DNA of 64,000 nucleotides from Treponema sp. (GTDB taxonomy: Bacteria > Spirochaetota > Spirochaetia > Treponematales > Treponemataceae): contig JAILLQ010000038.1 in the NCBI GenBank assembly GCA_024693045.1, forward strand, positions 22,978 to 86,977. The letters are read 5' to 3'. The translations under genes and the position numbers were made by a program. Below are positions 50,980 to 59,649 of this stretch, in pieces (position 1 is the stretch's first letter; every line of letters begins with the position of its first letter). The notes under the pieces are model-generated. The model searched no databases. It was not told where the DNA came from and was given only the letters and a program-made list of their open reading frames with translations.

Positions 50980-52884
50980 ATGATAAATAAAAATTCCCTT
51001 GTTTTGTATAAAAAGTTCTGTGCTGTCGTTACTGATTTTGATGGCGAAAAAATATGTATTAAATTTCAAGTTTCTGCAGGAAGCCCCGGTGGTAAAAAAG
51101 CTCAATACACAGAATTAAAAGTAAGGGAAAAAGACATCATCCTTCTTTCAGAAAAAGCAGCAACATCTTTAGAAAAAGCACTAAGCTATAGTGAAGAGAA
51201 TTTTTCAGAAAAAATTCAGGAAGTCTGGGAACTCTTATTAAGTGATGATTCTACTGCAAAAGAAAGCATTTCTTTCAGTGATTTGATAGAACTTTCTGCA
51301 GGTACCTTTGAAGCTGATAAAAGCTGGTTTTATCTTAACCAATTATTGCTTTCATTAGAATTTGCTCAGGATGAAGACGCCCTTAAAAATTTGAAGCTCA
51401 ATTTTATTCCCCGCTCACATGAAGAAATAGAAAGCATAAAACAAAAAAATTACGAAAAAGAACACGAAGCAGAAATACATGCAGCTTTCATAAAAAGATT
51501 ACGGGAAAAGAAACTAAACTTACCTGATGATGCTCGTTTTATGAACGAAGTTGAAAATGTAGCCTTCTGTAAAGCAGAAAAATCAAAAGTTATGGTTGAA
51601 GCTGGTATTACTCAGACTCCGGAAAAAGCCCATCAACTTTTAATAGACACAGGAATCTGGCCAATAACTAAAAATCCTTACCCTACACGCTACGGTCTTT
51701 CTACCGTTAGTGCAAAAGAAGGTCTCGGAACTCCTCCAGAAGAAGAAAGACTTGAAGTAAAAGAAATTGCTTATGCAATAGACAGCCCATGGTCAACAGA
51801 TCCTGATGATGCAGTTTGCTTTGATGGAAAATATTTATGGGTGCATATTGCTGATCCAGCCTGTTATGTAAAACCTGACAGTTCAATTGATAAGGTTGCC
51901 AGAGACAAGGGAACAACTCTTTACCTGCCGGAAGGTGCTGTAAGAATGCTGGCAGAAGAAAGCCTTCCTGATTATGCCCTGGGTCTTCAGGAAAAAAGCA
52001 GAGCCCTTTCTTTCAGGATTTTATTAAAAGATGACAACTCAATAGAAGAATGTAAAATTTTTAAAAGCTATGTAAATGTCAAAAGACTTACCTACAAGGA
52101 AGCCTCAGAAAAAAAAGAAACTCCTGAACTAAAGCCTTTATTTGAAATTGCGAAAAAAAATGCAGAACGAAGAAAGAAATCAGGAGCAACAAATATTAAC
52201 CTTCCGGAAATTCACATGAGTGTAGACCCGGAAAGCAAAAAAGTTGAAATAGGACCTTTAGAACGTTATGAAGCCGATGATATGGTCTGCGAAATGATGC
52301 TTTTAGCGGGAGAAGGAGCTGCATATTTTGCCTTTAACAACGGGATTCCTTTTCCCTATGTCAGCCAGGAAGCCCCGGAAATCCCAAAAGATATTCTTCC
52401 AGGGCTTGCAGGTCAGTTCCAGCTTTTACGCTGCATGCATAAAAGAAGCGTGGGCGTTACACCAGGAATGCATTCCGGCTTAGGACTAGCACTTTATAGT
52501 CAGGTTACCAGTCCCCTCCGCCGCTATGGTGATTTGATTGCCCACCAGCAGCTTAGGGCATATCTGAATGGTGAAAAACTTTTAGACAAGGATACAATGC
52601 TTGAAAGAATCAGTCAGGGAGATGCCGCAAGTGTAGCCGCAAGAAAAGCCAGCCGACAGAGCGAAACTCACTGGAAATTAATCTACCTTTTGCAGAATCC
52701 TGAATGGACAGGAAAAGCCATCTGTATCGACAAAAAGTACGAGGACCCACTTTTTATGATTCCAAGTCTTGCCCTTCAGTCTTCAATCAAAGGCCTTTCG
52801 GACATAAACTTGAATGATGAAATTGAAGTAAAAGTGCAGGGTATAGATATAACTACACAAAAAGTTGATTTTATTAAAATCTAA
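50980..52884 (+). CDS. RNase II/RNR (RNB) family exoribonuclease
   Basis: The 634-residue protein has the RNB catalytic block AIDSPWSTDPDDAVCF, with the four metal-binding Asp residues retained, then HIADPACYV, ADDMVCEMMLLAGEGAA and SPLRRYGDLIAHQQL. It degrades single-stranded RNA 3' to 5'. The N-terminal ~250 residues lack clear cold-shock domains and the C-terminal S1 domain looks short, so it is not a canonical RNase R. The promoter TTTTCA, 18 nt, TATATT ends six bases before the ATG, predicting a leaderless mRNA. It overlaps the convergent kinase-like gene by 4 bp. Confidence 0.9.
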   Translation: MINKNSLVLYKKFCAVVTDFDGEKICIKFQVSAGSPGGKKAQYTELKVREKDIILLSEKAATSLEKALSYSEENFSEKIQEVWELLLSDDSTAKESISFSDLIELSAGTFEADKSWFYLNQLLLSLEFAQDEDALKNLKLNFIPRSHEEIESIKQKNYEKEHEAEIHAAFIKRLREKKLNLPDDARFMNEVENVAFCKAEKSKVMVEAGITQTPEKAHQLLIDTGIWPITKNPYPTRYGLSTVSAKEGLGTPPEEERLEVKEIAYAIDSPWSTDPDDAVCFDGKYLWVHIADPACYVKPDSSIDKVARDKGTTLYLPEGAVRMLAEESLPDYALGLQEKSRALSFRILLKDDNSIEECKIFKSYVNVKRLTYKEASEKKETPELKPLFEIAKKNAERRKKSGATNINLPEIHMSVDPESKKVEIGPLERYEADDMVCEMMLLAGEGAAYFAFNNGIPFPYVSQEAPEIPKDILPGLAGQFQLLRCMHKRSVGVTPGMHSGLGLALYSQVTSPLRRYGDLIAHQQLRAYLNGEKLLDKDTMLERISQGDAASVAARKASRQSETHWKLIYLLQNPEWTGKAICIDKKYEDPLFMIPSLALQSSIKGLSDINLNDEIEVKVQGIDITTQKVDFIKI

Positions 52885-53480
52885 TTATTATTATTTTTGT
52901 ACAAATCAGCGAGAATTTCCACACAAGCATCAATTCCAACTGAAGAAGAATTGAGAGTGATATCGTAATTTTTAGAATCACCCCATTTCATATCAGTATA
53001 AAATTGAACATAAGTTGAACGACGCCTATCCATCTCTTTAAGGTAAACATCTGGGATAGCAATTTTTTTGTCACATTCCTTCTTAAGACGCTCAATTCTA
53101 TCTTCTTTATCTGCATGGATAAAAACATTCATCACATCTTTGCGATTCTTTAGAATGTAGTCTGCACAACGACCGACAATTACACAGGCTTCTTTTTCTG
53201 CAAGTTCTGTAATTATCTTATGCTGCAAAGCCCAAATATTATCTTCCACAGAAGGACCATTGTAATACATACCTGTAGAAAAGAAGACTTCAATTGCAAC
53301 CTTATTTCCGTATTCACCTTTCTCTTCGATAAATTTTTCACAAAGACCGCTTTCTTCAGCTACCTTTCCTATAATTTCACGATCGTAACAATTTATACCC
53401 AGCTTTTCCGCGAGTTTTTTACCTATTAAGCTTCCTCCGCTGGAAAACTGCCGGCTTATCGTAATAACTCTATATCCCAT
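52881..53480 (-). CDS. Cytidylate kinase-like protein
   Basis: The 199-residue protein belongs to the cytidylate-kinase-like family: ITISRQFSSGGSLIGKKLAEKLG is a P-loop variant, then NCYDREIIGKVAEESGL, CVIVGRCADYIL, VFIHADKEDRIERL and MDRRRSTYVQFYTDMKWGD. Family members are common in anaerobes and often unlinked to canonical cmk. The phosphate acceptor is uncertain. I start at 53480 (GGAG about 10 nt upstream) rather than 53507. The promoter TTGAAA, 16 nt, TATAAT lies upstream on the minus strand. Confidence 0.82.
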   Translation of the reverse strand: MGYRVITISRQFSSGGSLIGKKLAEKLGINCYDREIIGKVAEESGLCEKFIEEKGEYGNKVAIEVFFSTGMYYNGPSVEDNIWALQHKIITELAEKEACVIVGRCADYILKNRKDVMNVFIHADKEDRIERLKKECDKKIAIPDVYLKEMDRRRSTYVQFYTDMKWGDSKNYDITLNSSSVGIDACVEILADLYKNNNN

Positions 53481-53583
53481 AATGCACACTCCAAGAAAAT
53501 TATACACCCCATTTCTGAATTTTCAAAAAAAATCCAAAGTTCATACACTTGCTTTTTTTCTCAACGGCATTTATTTTTTATAC

Positions 53584-55170
53584 ATGCAGGCAATTTTCTT
53601 TTCACATGACAATACAGTTTTTCTAAATACAAACCTTTCTGAAGAACTTTTTGCAAAAACAAAATTTTCACTACTTTTGCAGGAAGAAGGTTTTATAGTA
53701 ACCCCAACAGAAGAGAAAATTGATTTTAAGCCATTTAAATTCACAGGGACAAAGACAGAGAATGAAGTGGTTTATTTTACAGCTCCAGATTTTACCGGTA
53801 AAAATGCAGAGGATTTAGTTTTTACGCAAAAAGATAAAAAAGCTCTACTTTTTTCTATCATAGAAATCTACCTGAAAGCCGCAAAGGAAAATATAAAACT
53901 CCCGGCAAATGGACTTCAGGGCATTATTTTTGACAAAGTTAATAATCGTTTTCTTTTTGCACCTGAAAAAATCTTTGACAGAGCCTGTGGAAATTTAGGG
54001 AAAAAAAATTATTCTGAAATACAGGATTGTTGGAGAGACAGCCTTTTAAGCGGCAAGGAGGCACTCCTTTACAATGCGGCTCTACTTTCATATTTTGCAC
54101 TTGCAGATAAACTTCCCTACCCATCAGACAATGAAAAGCAGGTAAATATTAGTCAGAGAAACTTTTTACCTGTGGAATACCTTATAAACGGAATTGATAA
54201 AAATCTGGCAGAAGCTATCAATCAAAACCTTCTTCCAAATCCAAAGAAAGAAATTCCGATTGAATCACTAAAAAAAGAGCTTTTTGACCAGGAATCTAAA
54301 AAACACAAAATATCCGATGAAGAATTTTCTACAATCCTCAAAAATTACGAAAAAAAACAGTTGGAAAAGCAAAAACGAAAACATTTTAAAAACCGCTACC
54401 AGGCAAAAGCAATAGCTCTTTTTCTTGCTTTAATTTTCGCCCTTATCGCAGTTACTTCAATACTAAGGGAACATGGAAGAAAACCTTCTGTCAGAGGACT
54501 TACTTCAATTCAGGTTGTAGAAGCCTTTTATGCAGGACTTCACCACATGGACACTGACTATATGGCAGCCTGTGAAAGTGATTGTCCCGAAGCAAAACGC
54601 TATATTATGCAAATACCGCAAATATATGTTTCTACCCAAATGAAAAGTGCCTACAATTTCGATTCGGGTATTTCAACTCCTGAAAACTGGCTTTTCTTTG
54701 AGCCCGATACAAAAAAATCATATTCCCACTTCGTTTTTGGAATAAGTAATTTCACTGTAGACAATGAAGCTTCCTGCCTAAACATAAAACTTCCATTAAT
54801 AAAGGACAGAAAGGCAAAACTTCATAAAAAAAGTGACGGCTCCAAACTATATTCAGGGGATGAAAGCCACCATAAAGTTCACTATTTTCTCGTACACACA
54901 GTAGGAGAAGAACTTGTTATAGATGAATATGAAACAGAAGTTATTCTCACCTTTAAAAATGACAGCTGGAAAATAACAAAAATGAATGAATCCATGCAGT
55001 CCTCTTCTACCGGTTTATTGGATTTTAGTCTTGACTACAAAGCTTCTCTTTATGAAGAAGAAAACAATCCACTTAAAGCTACTAAAAACTTAAAGGAAAA
55101 ATACAGGTGGCTACCCTATGAAAAATCAATGGAAGAAGAAAAAAATCGTCTGGATAAAATAGGTTATTGA
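53584..55170 (+). CDS. Membrane protein with degenerate protein-kinase-like N-domain
   Basis: From the ATG at 53584 the protein is 528 residues. An N-terminal ~230-residue domain has a kinase C-lobe-like order: LPANGLQGIIFDKVNNRFLFAP in place of the catalytic loop and DFG strand, then LLYNAALLSYFALADKLPYP and DKNLAEAINQNLLPNPKKEI, but no HRD or DFG. A basic coiled stretch (KQLEKQKRKHFKNR) precedes one TM helix (AIALFLALIFALIAVTSIL, about 278-297) and an extracytoplasmic C-domain. A possible -10 (TATTTT, 53572-53577) six bases before the ATG supports this start over 53482. Function unknown; the pseudokinase reading is tentative. Confidence 0.55.
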   Translation: MQAIFFSHDNTVFLNTNLSEELFAKTKFSLLLQEEGFIVTPTEEKIDFKPFKFTGTKTENEVVYFTAPDFTGKNAEDLVFTQKDKKALLFSIIEIYLKAAKENIKLPANGLQGIIFDKVNNRFLFAPEKIFDRACGNLGKKNYSEIQDCWRDSLLSGKEALLYNAALLSYFALADKLPYPSDNEKQVNISQRNFLPVEYLINGIDKNLAEAINQNLLPNPKKEIPIESLKKELFDQESKKHKISDEEFSTILKNYEKKQLEKQKRKHFKNRYQAKAIALFLALIFALIAVTSILREHGRKPSVRGLTSIQVVEAFYAGLHHMDTDYMAACESDCPEAKRYIMQIPQIYVSTQMKSAYNFDSGISTPENWLFFEPDTKKSYSHFVFGISNFTVDNEASCLNIKLPLIKDRKAKLHKKSDGSKLYSGDESHHKVHYFLVHTVGEELVIDEYETEVILTFKNDSWKITKMNESMQSSSTGLLDFSLDYKASLYEEENNPLKATKNLKEKYRWLPYEKSMEEEKNRLDKIGY

Positions 55171-55190
55171 TAAAACATTGTTGCAAAAAA

Positions 55191-55250
55191 TGTCAAAATG
55201 ACAAAATTACAAAAAATGTCATTGACAGTATAACTTCCATTTTATATTAT
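55191..55250 (+). promoter_or_regulatory. Consensus promoter with two palindromic operator candidates upstream of the carboxyltransferase gene
   Basis: TTGACA (55222-55227), 17 nt and TATTAT (55245-55250) form a strong promoter. Two palindromes share the TGTCA/TGACA half-site: TGTCA-AAA-TGACA (55191-55203) and TGTCA-T-TGACA (55217-55227, covering the -35). Their centres are 25 bp apart. Each is preceded by AAAAAA. Confidence 0.65.
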
Positions 55251-55302
55251 TAACCCATAGTGAATTAGCCGTAAAAGGTGCTTTATTTGGAGGTCATTAA
55301 AA

Positions 55303-56793
55303 ATGGCATACAATGTTGAAAAACAACATGAAAAAGGAAAATTTCACGCAATCGAACGCATTGAACATCTTTGCGACAAAGATACTTTCGTAGAAATCTA
55401 TTCAGGCGTTCGTCATAACTGCACAAGTTTTGGAATGGACAAAAAAGATATTCCTTACGATGGCGTTATCACAGGATTCGGAAAAATTAACGGACGCAAA
55501 GTGGCTGTATATGCTCAGGATTTTACAGTTCAGGGTGGTTCTTTGGGTCTTATGCACGGTAAAAAAATTGCAGAACTCATCGACAAAGCTATTGAAGCTC
55601 GTTGTCCTGTAATCGGAATTAACGATTCCGGTGGAGCTCGTATACAGGAAGGTGTTGATGCGCTTTGCGGTTACGGAGACCTTTTCTACCAGAACGTAAG
55701 AGCATCTGGTTCTGTACCACAGATTTCTATCATTGCAGGTCCTTGTGCCGGTGGTGCTGTTTACAGCCCTGGAATCACAGACTTTATTTTTGCAGTTGAT
55801 AAAATCAGCCAGCTCTTTATTACTGGTCCAAAAGTAGTAAAATCTGTAATGTTCATGGACATTTCTGCAGAAGATTTGGGTGGAGCTTCGATTCATTCAA
55901 AAAAATCTGGTGTAGCTCAGTTCCGTTGCGTAGGAGAACCAGACTGCTTTAACAAAGTAAGAAAACTCCTCGAATACATTCCTCACTACTATGGTGATGA
56001 ACTTGTTCAGGCTGCAAAGTTTAAATTTGATGAACACAAAAAAGCTAAGCATATCGAAAAGATTCTTCCAGAAAATACTCGTCAGGGTTACGACATCCGT
56101 GATGTAATCAACGATGTAACAGATGACGAATCATTCTTTGAAGTTTCACAGGAATTTGCAATCAACTGCGTTATCGGTTTTGCTAAAATCGAAGGTCGTT
56201 CTGTTGGTATCATTGCAAATAACCCAGCCGGAATGGGTGGTGTTTTGGACTGTGATGCTTCTGATAAAATTGCACGCCATGTTCGCTACTGTGACGCTTA
56301 CAATATCCCTATCGTTACTTTCGTTGATGTTCCAGGTTTTATTCCAGGTCCACAGGAAGAACAAAAAGGTATTATTCGCCACGGTGCAAAGGTAATTTAC
56401 GCATATTCAGAATCAAGCGTGCCAAAAGTAACTGTAATTACTCGTAAAGCATACGGTGGAGCTTATATTGCAATGTGTTCAAAACACATAGGAGCAGACT
56501 TTGTTTACGCATGGCCAGCTTCTGAAATTGCAGTAATGGGTGCAGACGGTGCTGTAGGAATTCTTTATGCAAAAGAAATGAAGGATCCTGCTAAAGCCGC
56601 TTATGTTGCAGAAAAGAAAGAACAGTACGAGACAGAAATCATGACTCCTACAATTGCTGCAAAACGCGGATATGTAAGCGAAGTTATCCAGCCTAGCGAC
56701 ACACGCAAATACATTGTAAAGAGTTTGGATTTCCTTGCAGACAAACGCTCAATGGACAAACCTTTGAAAAAGCACGGAAATATTCCTCTCTAA
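55303..56793 (+). CDS. Acyl-CoA carboxyltransferase beta subunit (PccB/MmdA type)
   Basis: The 496-residue crotonase-fold carboxyltransferase has both oxyanion-hole regions: INDSGGARIQEGVDALCGYG with GPCAGGAVYSPGITDF, and VDVPGFIPGPQEEQKGIIRHGAKVIYA with RKAYGGAYIAM. It moves a carboxyl group between biotin and propionyl-/methylmalonyl-CoA. No biotin carboxylase or carrier is adjacent, so it may work with the biotin domains of OadA, as in methylmalonyl-CoA decarboxylase or transcarboxylase. That is inference. It has a TTTGGAGG site, a consensus promoter, operator-like palindromes and its own terminator. Confidence 0.92.
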   Translation: MAYNVEKQHEKGKFHAIERIEHLCDKDTFVEIYSGVRHNCTSFGMDKKDIPYDGVITGFGKINGRKVAVYAQDFTVQGGSLGLMHGKKIAELIDKAIEARCPVIGINDSGGARIQEGVDALCGYGDLFYQNVRASGSVPQISIIAGPCAGGAVYSPGITDFIFAVDKISQLFITGPKVVKSVMFMDISAEDLGGASIHSKKSGVAQFRCVGEPDCFNKVRKLLEYIPHYYGDELVQAAKFKFDEHKKAKHIEKILPENTRQGYDIRDVINDVTDDESFFEVSQEFAINCVIGFAKIEGRSVGIIANNPAGMGGVLDCDASDKIARHVRYCDAYNIPIVTFVDVPGFIPGPQEEQKGIIRHGAKVIYAYSESSVPKVTVITRKAYGGAYIAMCSKHIGADFVYAWPASEIAVMGADGAVGILYAKEMKDPAKAAYVAEKKEQYETEIMTPTIAAKRGYVSEVIQPSDTRKYIVKSLDFLADKRSMDKPLKKHGNIPL

Positions 56794-56814
56794 TATTATA
56801 ATTAGTCCATCCAT

Positions 56815-56862
56815 AAAAGCGACTTTCCAGAAACATATTTTTTGGTCAGTCGCTTTTTTTTT
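56815..56862 (+). terminator. Terminator of the carboxyltransferase gene
   Basis: AAAAGCGACT paired with AGTCGCTTTT around a loop of about 20 nt, followed by nine Ts. Confidence 0.82.
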
Positions 56863-56866
56863 AACA

Positions 56867-57295
56867 CTACCTTGCGTAACGCCCAAAAGGATCTTCCATT
56901 ACAGAACCATCTGAATACACTATTTTTGAAGCATAAAAGTAATCCGTTAAATATGGCTCCTCAGGAACGGAAGAAAGGTATTCGTCCAGATTAATAATTC
57001 TTCTTTCATGGCAATTTTCTTCTATAGGAAAATCTGAAAAATCAAAATGGAATTTTATCCAGTCCTCCTCGAAAACGGGTTCCCCATCCATATCAAAAAG
57101 ACACAGGATAAAATCCATCGCAATGATACTTTTAGAAATTCTATTTTCAACTTCCATCACATAACAATTGGAAAAGCCTGACTCTCCAGATATCAAATGT
57201 TCTCCATATAAGTTATAAGGACAACAATAAGATGAAAGAGATTTACAGGAGCCCAAAAGAATAATGCATAAAAAAATAAAAATATACTTCTTCAA
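56867..57295 (-). CDS. Putative lipoprotein
   Basis: The 142-residue protein has signal peptide KKYIFIFLCIILLGSC with a good lipobox LGSC (Cys17). The mature part contains several Cys (YCCPYN, NCYVM) and acidic residues, with the segment VENRISKSIIAMDFILCLFDMDG suggesting a small beta domain like those of treponemal lipoproteins. The start codon is TTG at 57295, supported by GAGGTG 6 nt upstream. It is divergent from the corA leader region. Function unknown. Confidence 0.65.
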   Translation of the reverse strand: MKKYIFIFLCIILLGSCKSLSSYCCPYNLYGEHLISGESGFSNCYVMEVENRISKSIIAMDFILCLFDMDGEPVFEEDWIKFHFDFSDFPIEENCHERRIINLDEYLSSVPEEPYLTDYFYASKIVYSDGSVMEDPFGRYAR

Positions 57296-57390
57296 GTTTC
57301 ACCTCATCTTATTTATCTAGAAAAAAGTAAAAAAAATGCATTATTCGCGAAAAATATTTGAAAAAAAATAACTTTTTTTTACTTAAAAAA

Positions 57391-57419
57391 TTGTTTCACA
57401 CTTCAATTTATGTTATTAT
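57391..57419 (+). promoter_or_regulatory. Promoter of the corA transcript
   Basis: TTGTTT (57391-57396), a 17-nt spacer and TATTAT (57414-57419), giving a predicted start near 57426 and a leader of about 160 nt before corA. The rest of the 293-bp gap 57296-57588 is A/T-rich DNA plus the small ORF at 57466. Confidence 0.6.
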
Positions 57420-57465
57420 GACCACGAACGATTCCGTTTATATCCCAACTTAAAGGAGGCTTTTT

Positions 57466-57546
57466 ATGGACAGTGGAAGTAAACCCGGCTCCTCATATCA
57501 CTCCCGTGTATGTATTACACAGCCTCTACAGGATTTCGCAAAATAA
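57466..57546 (+). CDS. 26-codon ORF in the corA leader, candidate leader peptide
   Basis: The ORF encodes MDSGSKPGSSYHSRVCITQP followed by LQDFAK. Its ribosome site AAAGGAGG, 6 nt before the ATG, is one of the best in the window, and it stops 42 nt before corA. Such strong initiation on a tiny ORF in a transporter leader recalls the leader peptides that control Mg2+ transporter genes in enterobacteria (mgtL, corL). No obvious terminator hairpin was seen between it and corA. It may instead be an independent small protein. Confidence 0.5.
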   Translation: MDSGSKPGSSYHSRVCITQPLQDFAK

Positions 57547-57588
57547 TATTCAATCCTGCACGCAAAACCAATTTTTAGGAAGAATAAA

Positions 57589-58638
57589 ATGATTACCTAT
57601 TGGCAGCAGGAAGACGGAAAATTCAAAAGAATTAAAGAAGATGAATTAGATACAGAAAAAAGAACTTGGATTGACGCCAGAATCGTTACCCGAGATGATG
57701 TAGAAATTCTTCAAAATCAATACAAAATCGATCCGGAACATATCCTGGATATTCTTGACCCTGATGAACAGTCCCGACTGGAAGACGGAGATGACTATCT
57801 TTTAACTATTATCCGTCTACCAATTTACGAACCTTCTTCAGACCCTCAGTATTTAACTTGTCCTCTTGGTATTGTAATAAAAAATAATTTCATCATAACA
57901 ATATGTTGGACAGACTGTGAAGTTTTAAGAGATTTTACAACTGGAAGAATGAAGGAAATCAGCCTGCAGGACTTTCCTGCCTTTATTATGCGAATTCTCA
58001 GCCGGGCAGACTTAAACTACCTTCGATATCTTAAGGAAATAAACCGCCGCTCTACAGCTATCCAGAATGAAATGTCCCTTTCTATTGATAACAATGAAAT
58101 TTTGCAGCTCTTGAGTCTCGAAAAATCTTTGGTTTACTTCACTACTTCACTTAAAGCAAACCAGTTGCTTTTGGAAAAATACCGCAAAACAAAGCTAATT
58201 AAACTTGACTATGATGATATTGACTGGCTTGATGACGTTGAAATTGATAACCGCCAGGCTATTGAAATGGCCGACACATACAGAAATGTCCTTGTTGGCG
58301 TTATGGATGCATTTGACTCAGTAATCAACAACAATTTGAATATGTACATGAAACGTCTTTCTATTCTAAACCTTGTACTAATGGTACCAACCTTTATAAC
58401 AAGTTTCTTTGGAATGAATGTAGAACTACCTTTTGTCAAATACGGTTTTTGGGCCGGCTGGATTATCAGTGGATTATGCTTAATTGCAGTCGTTGCAACT
58501 CAGATTATTCTTTCTATGCTTGAAAAACGCTATCCAAAGGCAAGAGGAAGAATCAATCCTAAACTTGTAAAAATAAAAAGAAAAGAAAGAAAGAACGCAA
58601 AGAGAATGAAATCAATTGAAGCCGCTTTAAGCGATTGA
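57589..58638 (+). CDS. corA: CorA-family magnesium/divalent cation channel
   Basis: The 349-residue protein has a large cytoplasmic N-domain and two C-terminal helices, the first ending with the selectivity motif GMN in FFGMNVELP. The second helix (YGFWAGWIISGLCLIAVVAT) is followed by a basic tail. The FITSFFGMN context and the KRLSILNLVLMVPTF stalk are typical. It imports Mg2+ (or Co2+/Ni2+) and gates on internal Mg2+. It has an AGGAAG site. Its leader carries a 26-codon ORF. Confidence 0.95.
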   Translation: MITYWQQEDGKFKRIKEDELDTEKRTWIDARIVTRDDVEILQNQYKIDPEHILDILDPDEQSRLEDGDDYLLTIIRLPIYEPSSDPQYLTCPLGIVIKNNFIITICWTDCEVLRDFTTGRMKEISLQDFPAFIMRILSRADLNYLRYLKEINRRSTAIQNEMSLSIDNNEILQLLSLEKSLVYFTTSLKANQLLLEKYRKTKLIKLDYDDIDWLDDVEIDNRQAIEMADTYRNVLVGVMDAFDSVINNNLNMYMKRLSILNLVLMVPTFITSFFGMNVELPFVKYGFWAGWIISGLCLIAVVATQIILSMLEKRYPKARGRINPKLVKIKRKERKNAKRMKSIEAALSD

Positions 58639-58669
58639 CAGATATTCTCTTACAGTGGAAAATAAAGGT

Positions 58670-59629
58670 ATGCTAAAAAGTCTAAAAAAATCATTATTGC
58701 TTTTTTTATTTTTCGGCTCTCCTTTATTTGCAGAAAATATTTTTAACCCTGCCGAAATGGTTGTAATCCCTAAAACAGAATATGTAATTGGACAGGGTGC
58801 TCAAAGTTACACAGCAAAAAGAAGTGTAAATGAGTTTTCAATTGCGAAGTATGAAACCGTTTATTCCCTTTGGTACTCAGTTGCAAAAAAAGCAAGAAAA
58901 TTAGGTTATAATTTTCAAAATCCCGGACAGGAAGGTTCAGAAGGAAAATACGGACGTTCACCTAGCTCAGCAAATTCAGCCCAGCCGGTAACAATGATTA
59001 GCTGGTACGATGCAATCGTTTGGTGCAATGCCTATAGCGAAATCAACGGTTTAACTCCCTGCTACACCTACAAAAACACTGTAATCAAAGACTCTGCCAA
59101 CACTGCAGCATGTGATTTATCAGAATGCAATTTCTTCACAGATGGTTACCGACTTCCAACAGAAGCCGAATGGGAACTTGCAGCCCGTTTTCATCCAGCA
59201 AAAAGTACCGGTCAAAGTGATACTATTGCAGACGGAGGAATGGTTTCTTATGATGAAGAAAATGCAGAAGCCTCTTATTCTGACTATTACTGGACCTGTG
59301 AAAACACAGATAGAAGTCATAAAGTTGGAACAGCCGGCACAGCTTTTTCTGAAAACAATTCAGCTGCACCTGGCTCTGGTTTAGCAAATGCCGCTGGTAT
59401 TTTTGACATGACAGGTAACCTTCTGGAATATTGCTGGGACTGGTATTCAATCTACGACAAACAAGAAGAAGGAAAAATTGCCTCTGGTCCTGAGTATGGA
59501 AGTAAAAGAATAAGCCGTGGCGGAAGCTGGTCTGAATACACAATTTTTGACTACACAGCCGACCGCTACAGTTTTGATCCAAATGAATGTTACAACTATA
59601 TGGGCTTCAGAGTAGTACAATCCCGATAA
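58670..59629 (+). CDS. Secreted FGE-sulfatase (SUMF1/FGE-like) domain protein
   Basis: From the ATG at 58670 (AAAGGT just upstream; a GTG at 58655 is less likely) the protein is 319 residues with a signal peptide KSLLLFLFFGSPLFA. It has the formylglycine-generating-enzyme fold markers: FSIAKYETVYSLWY, MISWYDAIVWCNAYSE, YRLPTEAEWELAAR, FDMTGNLLEYCWDWY and RGGSWSEY...GFRVV. Many treponemes carry such proteins, most without proven sulfatase-activating function. They often serve as C-type-lectin-like surface domains. It lies 31 bp after corA and may be co-transcribed. Confidence 0.85.
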   Translation: MLKSLKKSLLLFLFFGSPLFAENIFNPAEMVVIPKTEYVIGQGAQSYTAKRSVNEFSIAKYETVYSLWYSVAKKARKLGYNFQNPGQEGSEGKYGRSPSSANSAQPVTMISWYDAIVWCNAYSEINGLTPCYTYKNTVIKDSANTAACDLSECNFFTDGYRLPTEAEWELAARFHPAKSTGQSDTIADGGMVSYDEENAEASYSDYYWTCENTDRSHKVGTAGTAFSENNSAAPGSGLANAAGIFDMTGNLLEYCWDWYSIYDKQEEGKIASGPEYGSKRISRGGSWSEYTIFDYTADRYSFDPNECYNYMGFRVVQSR

Positions 59630-59649
59630 ATCAGAATTGTACTTTTAAT

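Noticed and set aside
53482..53583. Longer start of the pseudokinase gene at 53482
   Set aside because: It would overlap the promoter of the divergent cytidylate-kinase-like gene. A -10-like TATTTT stands six bases before the ATG at 53584.
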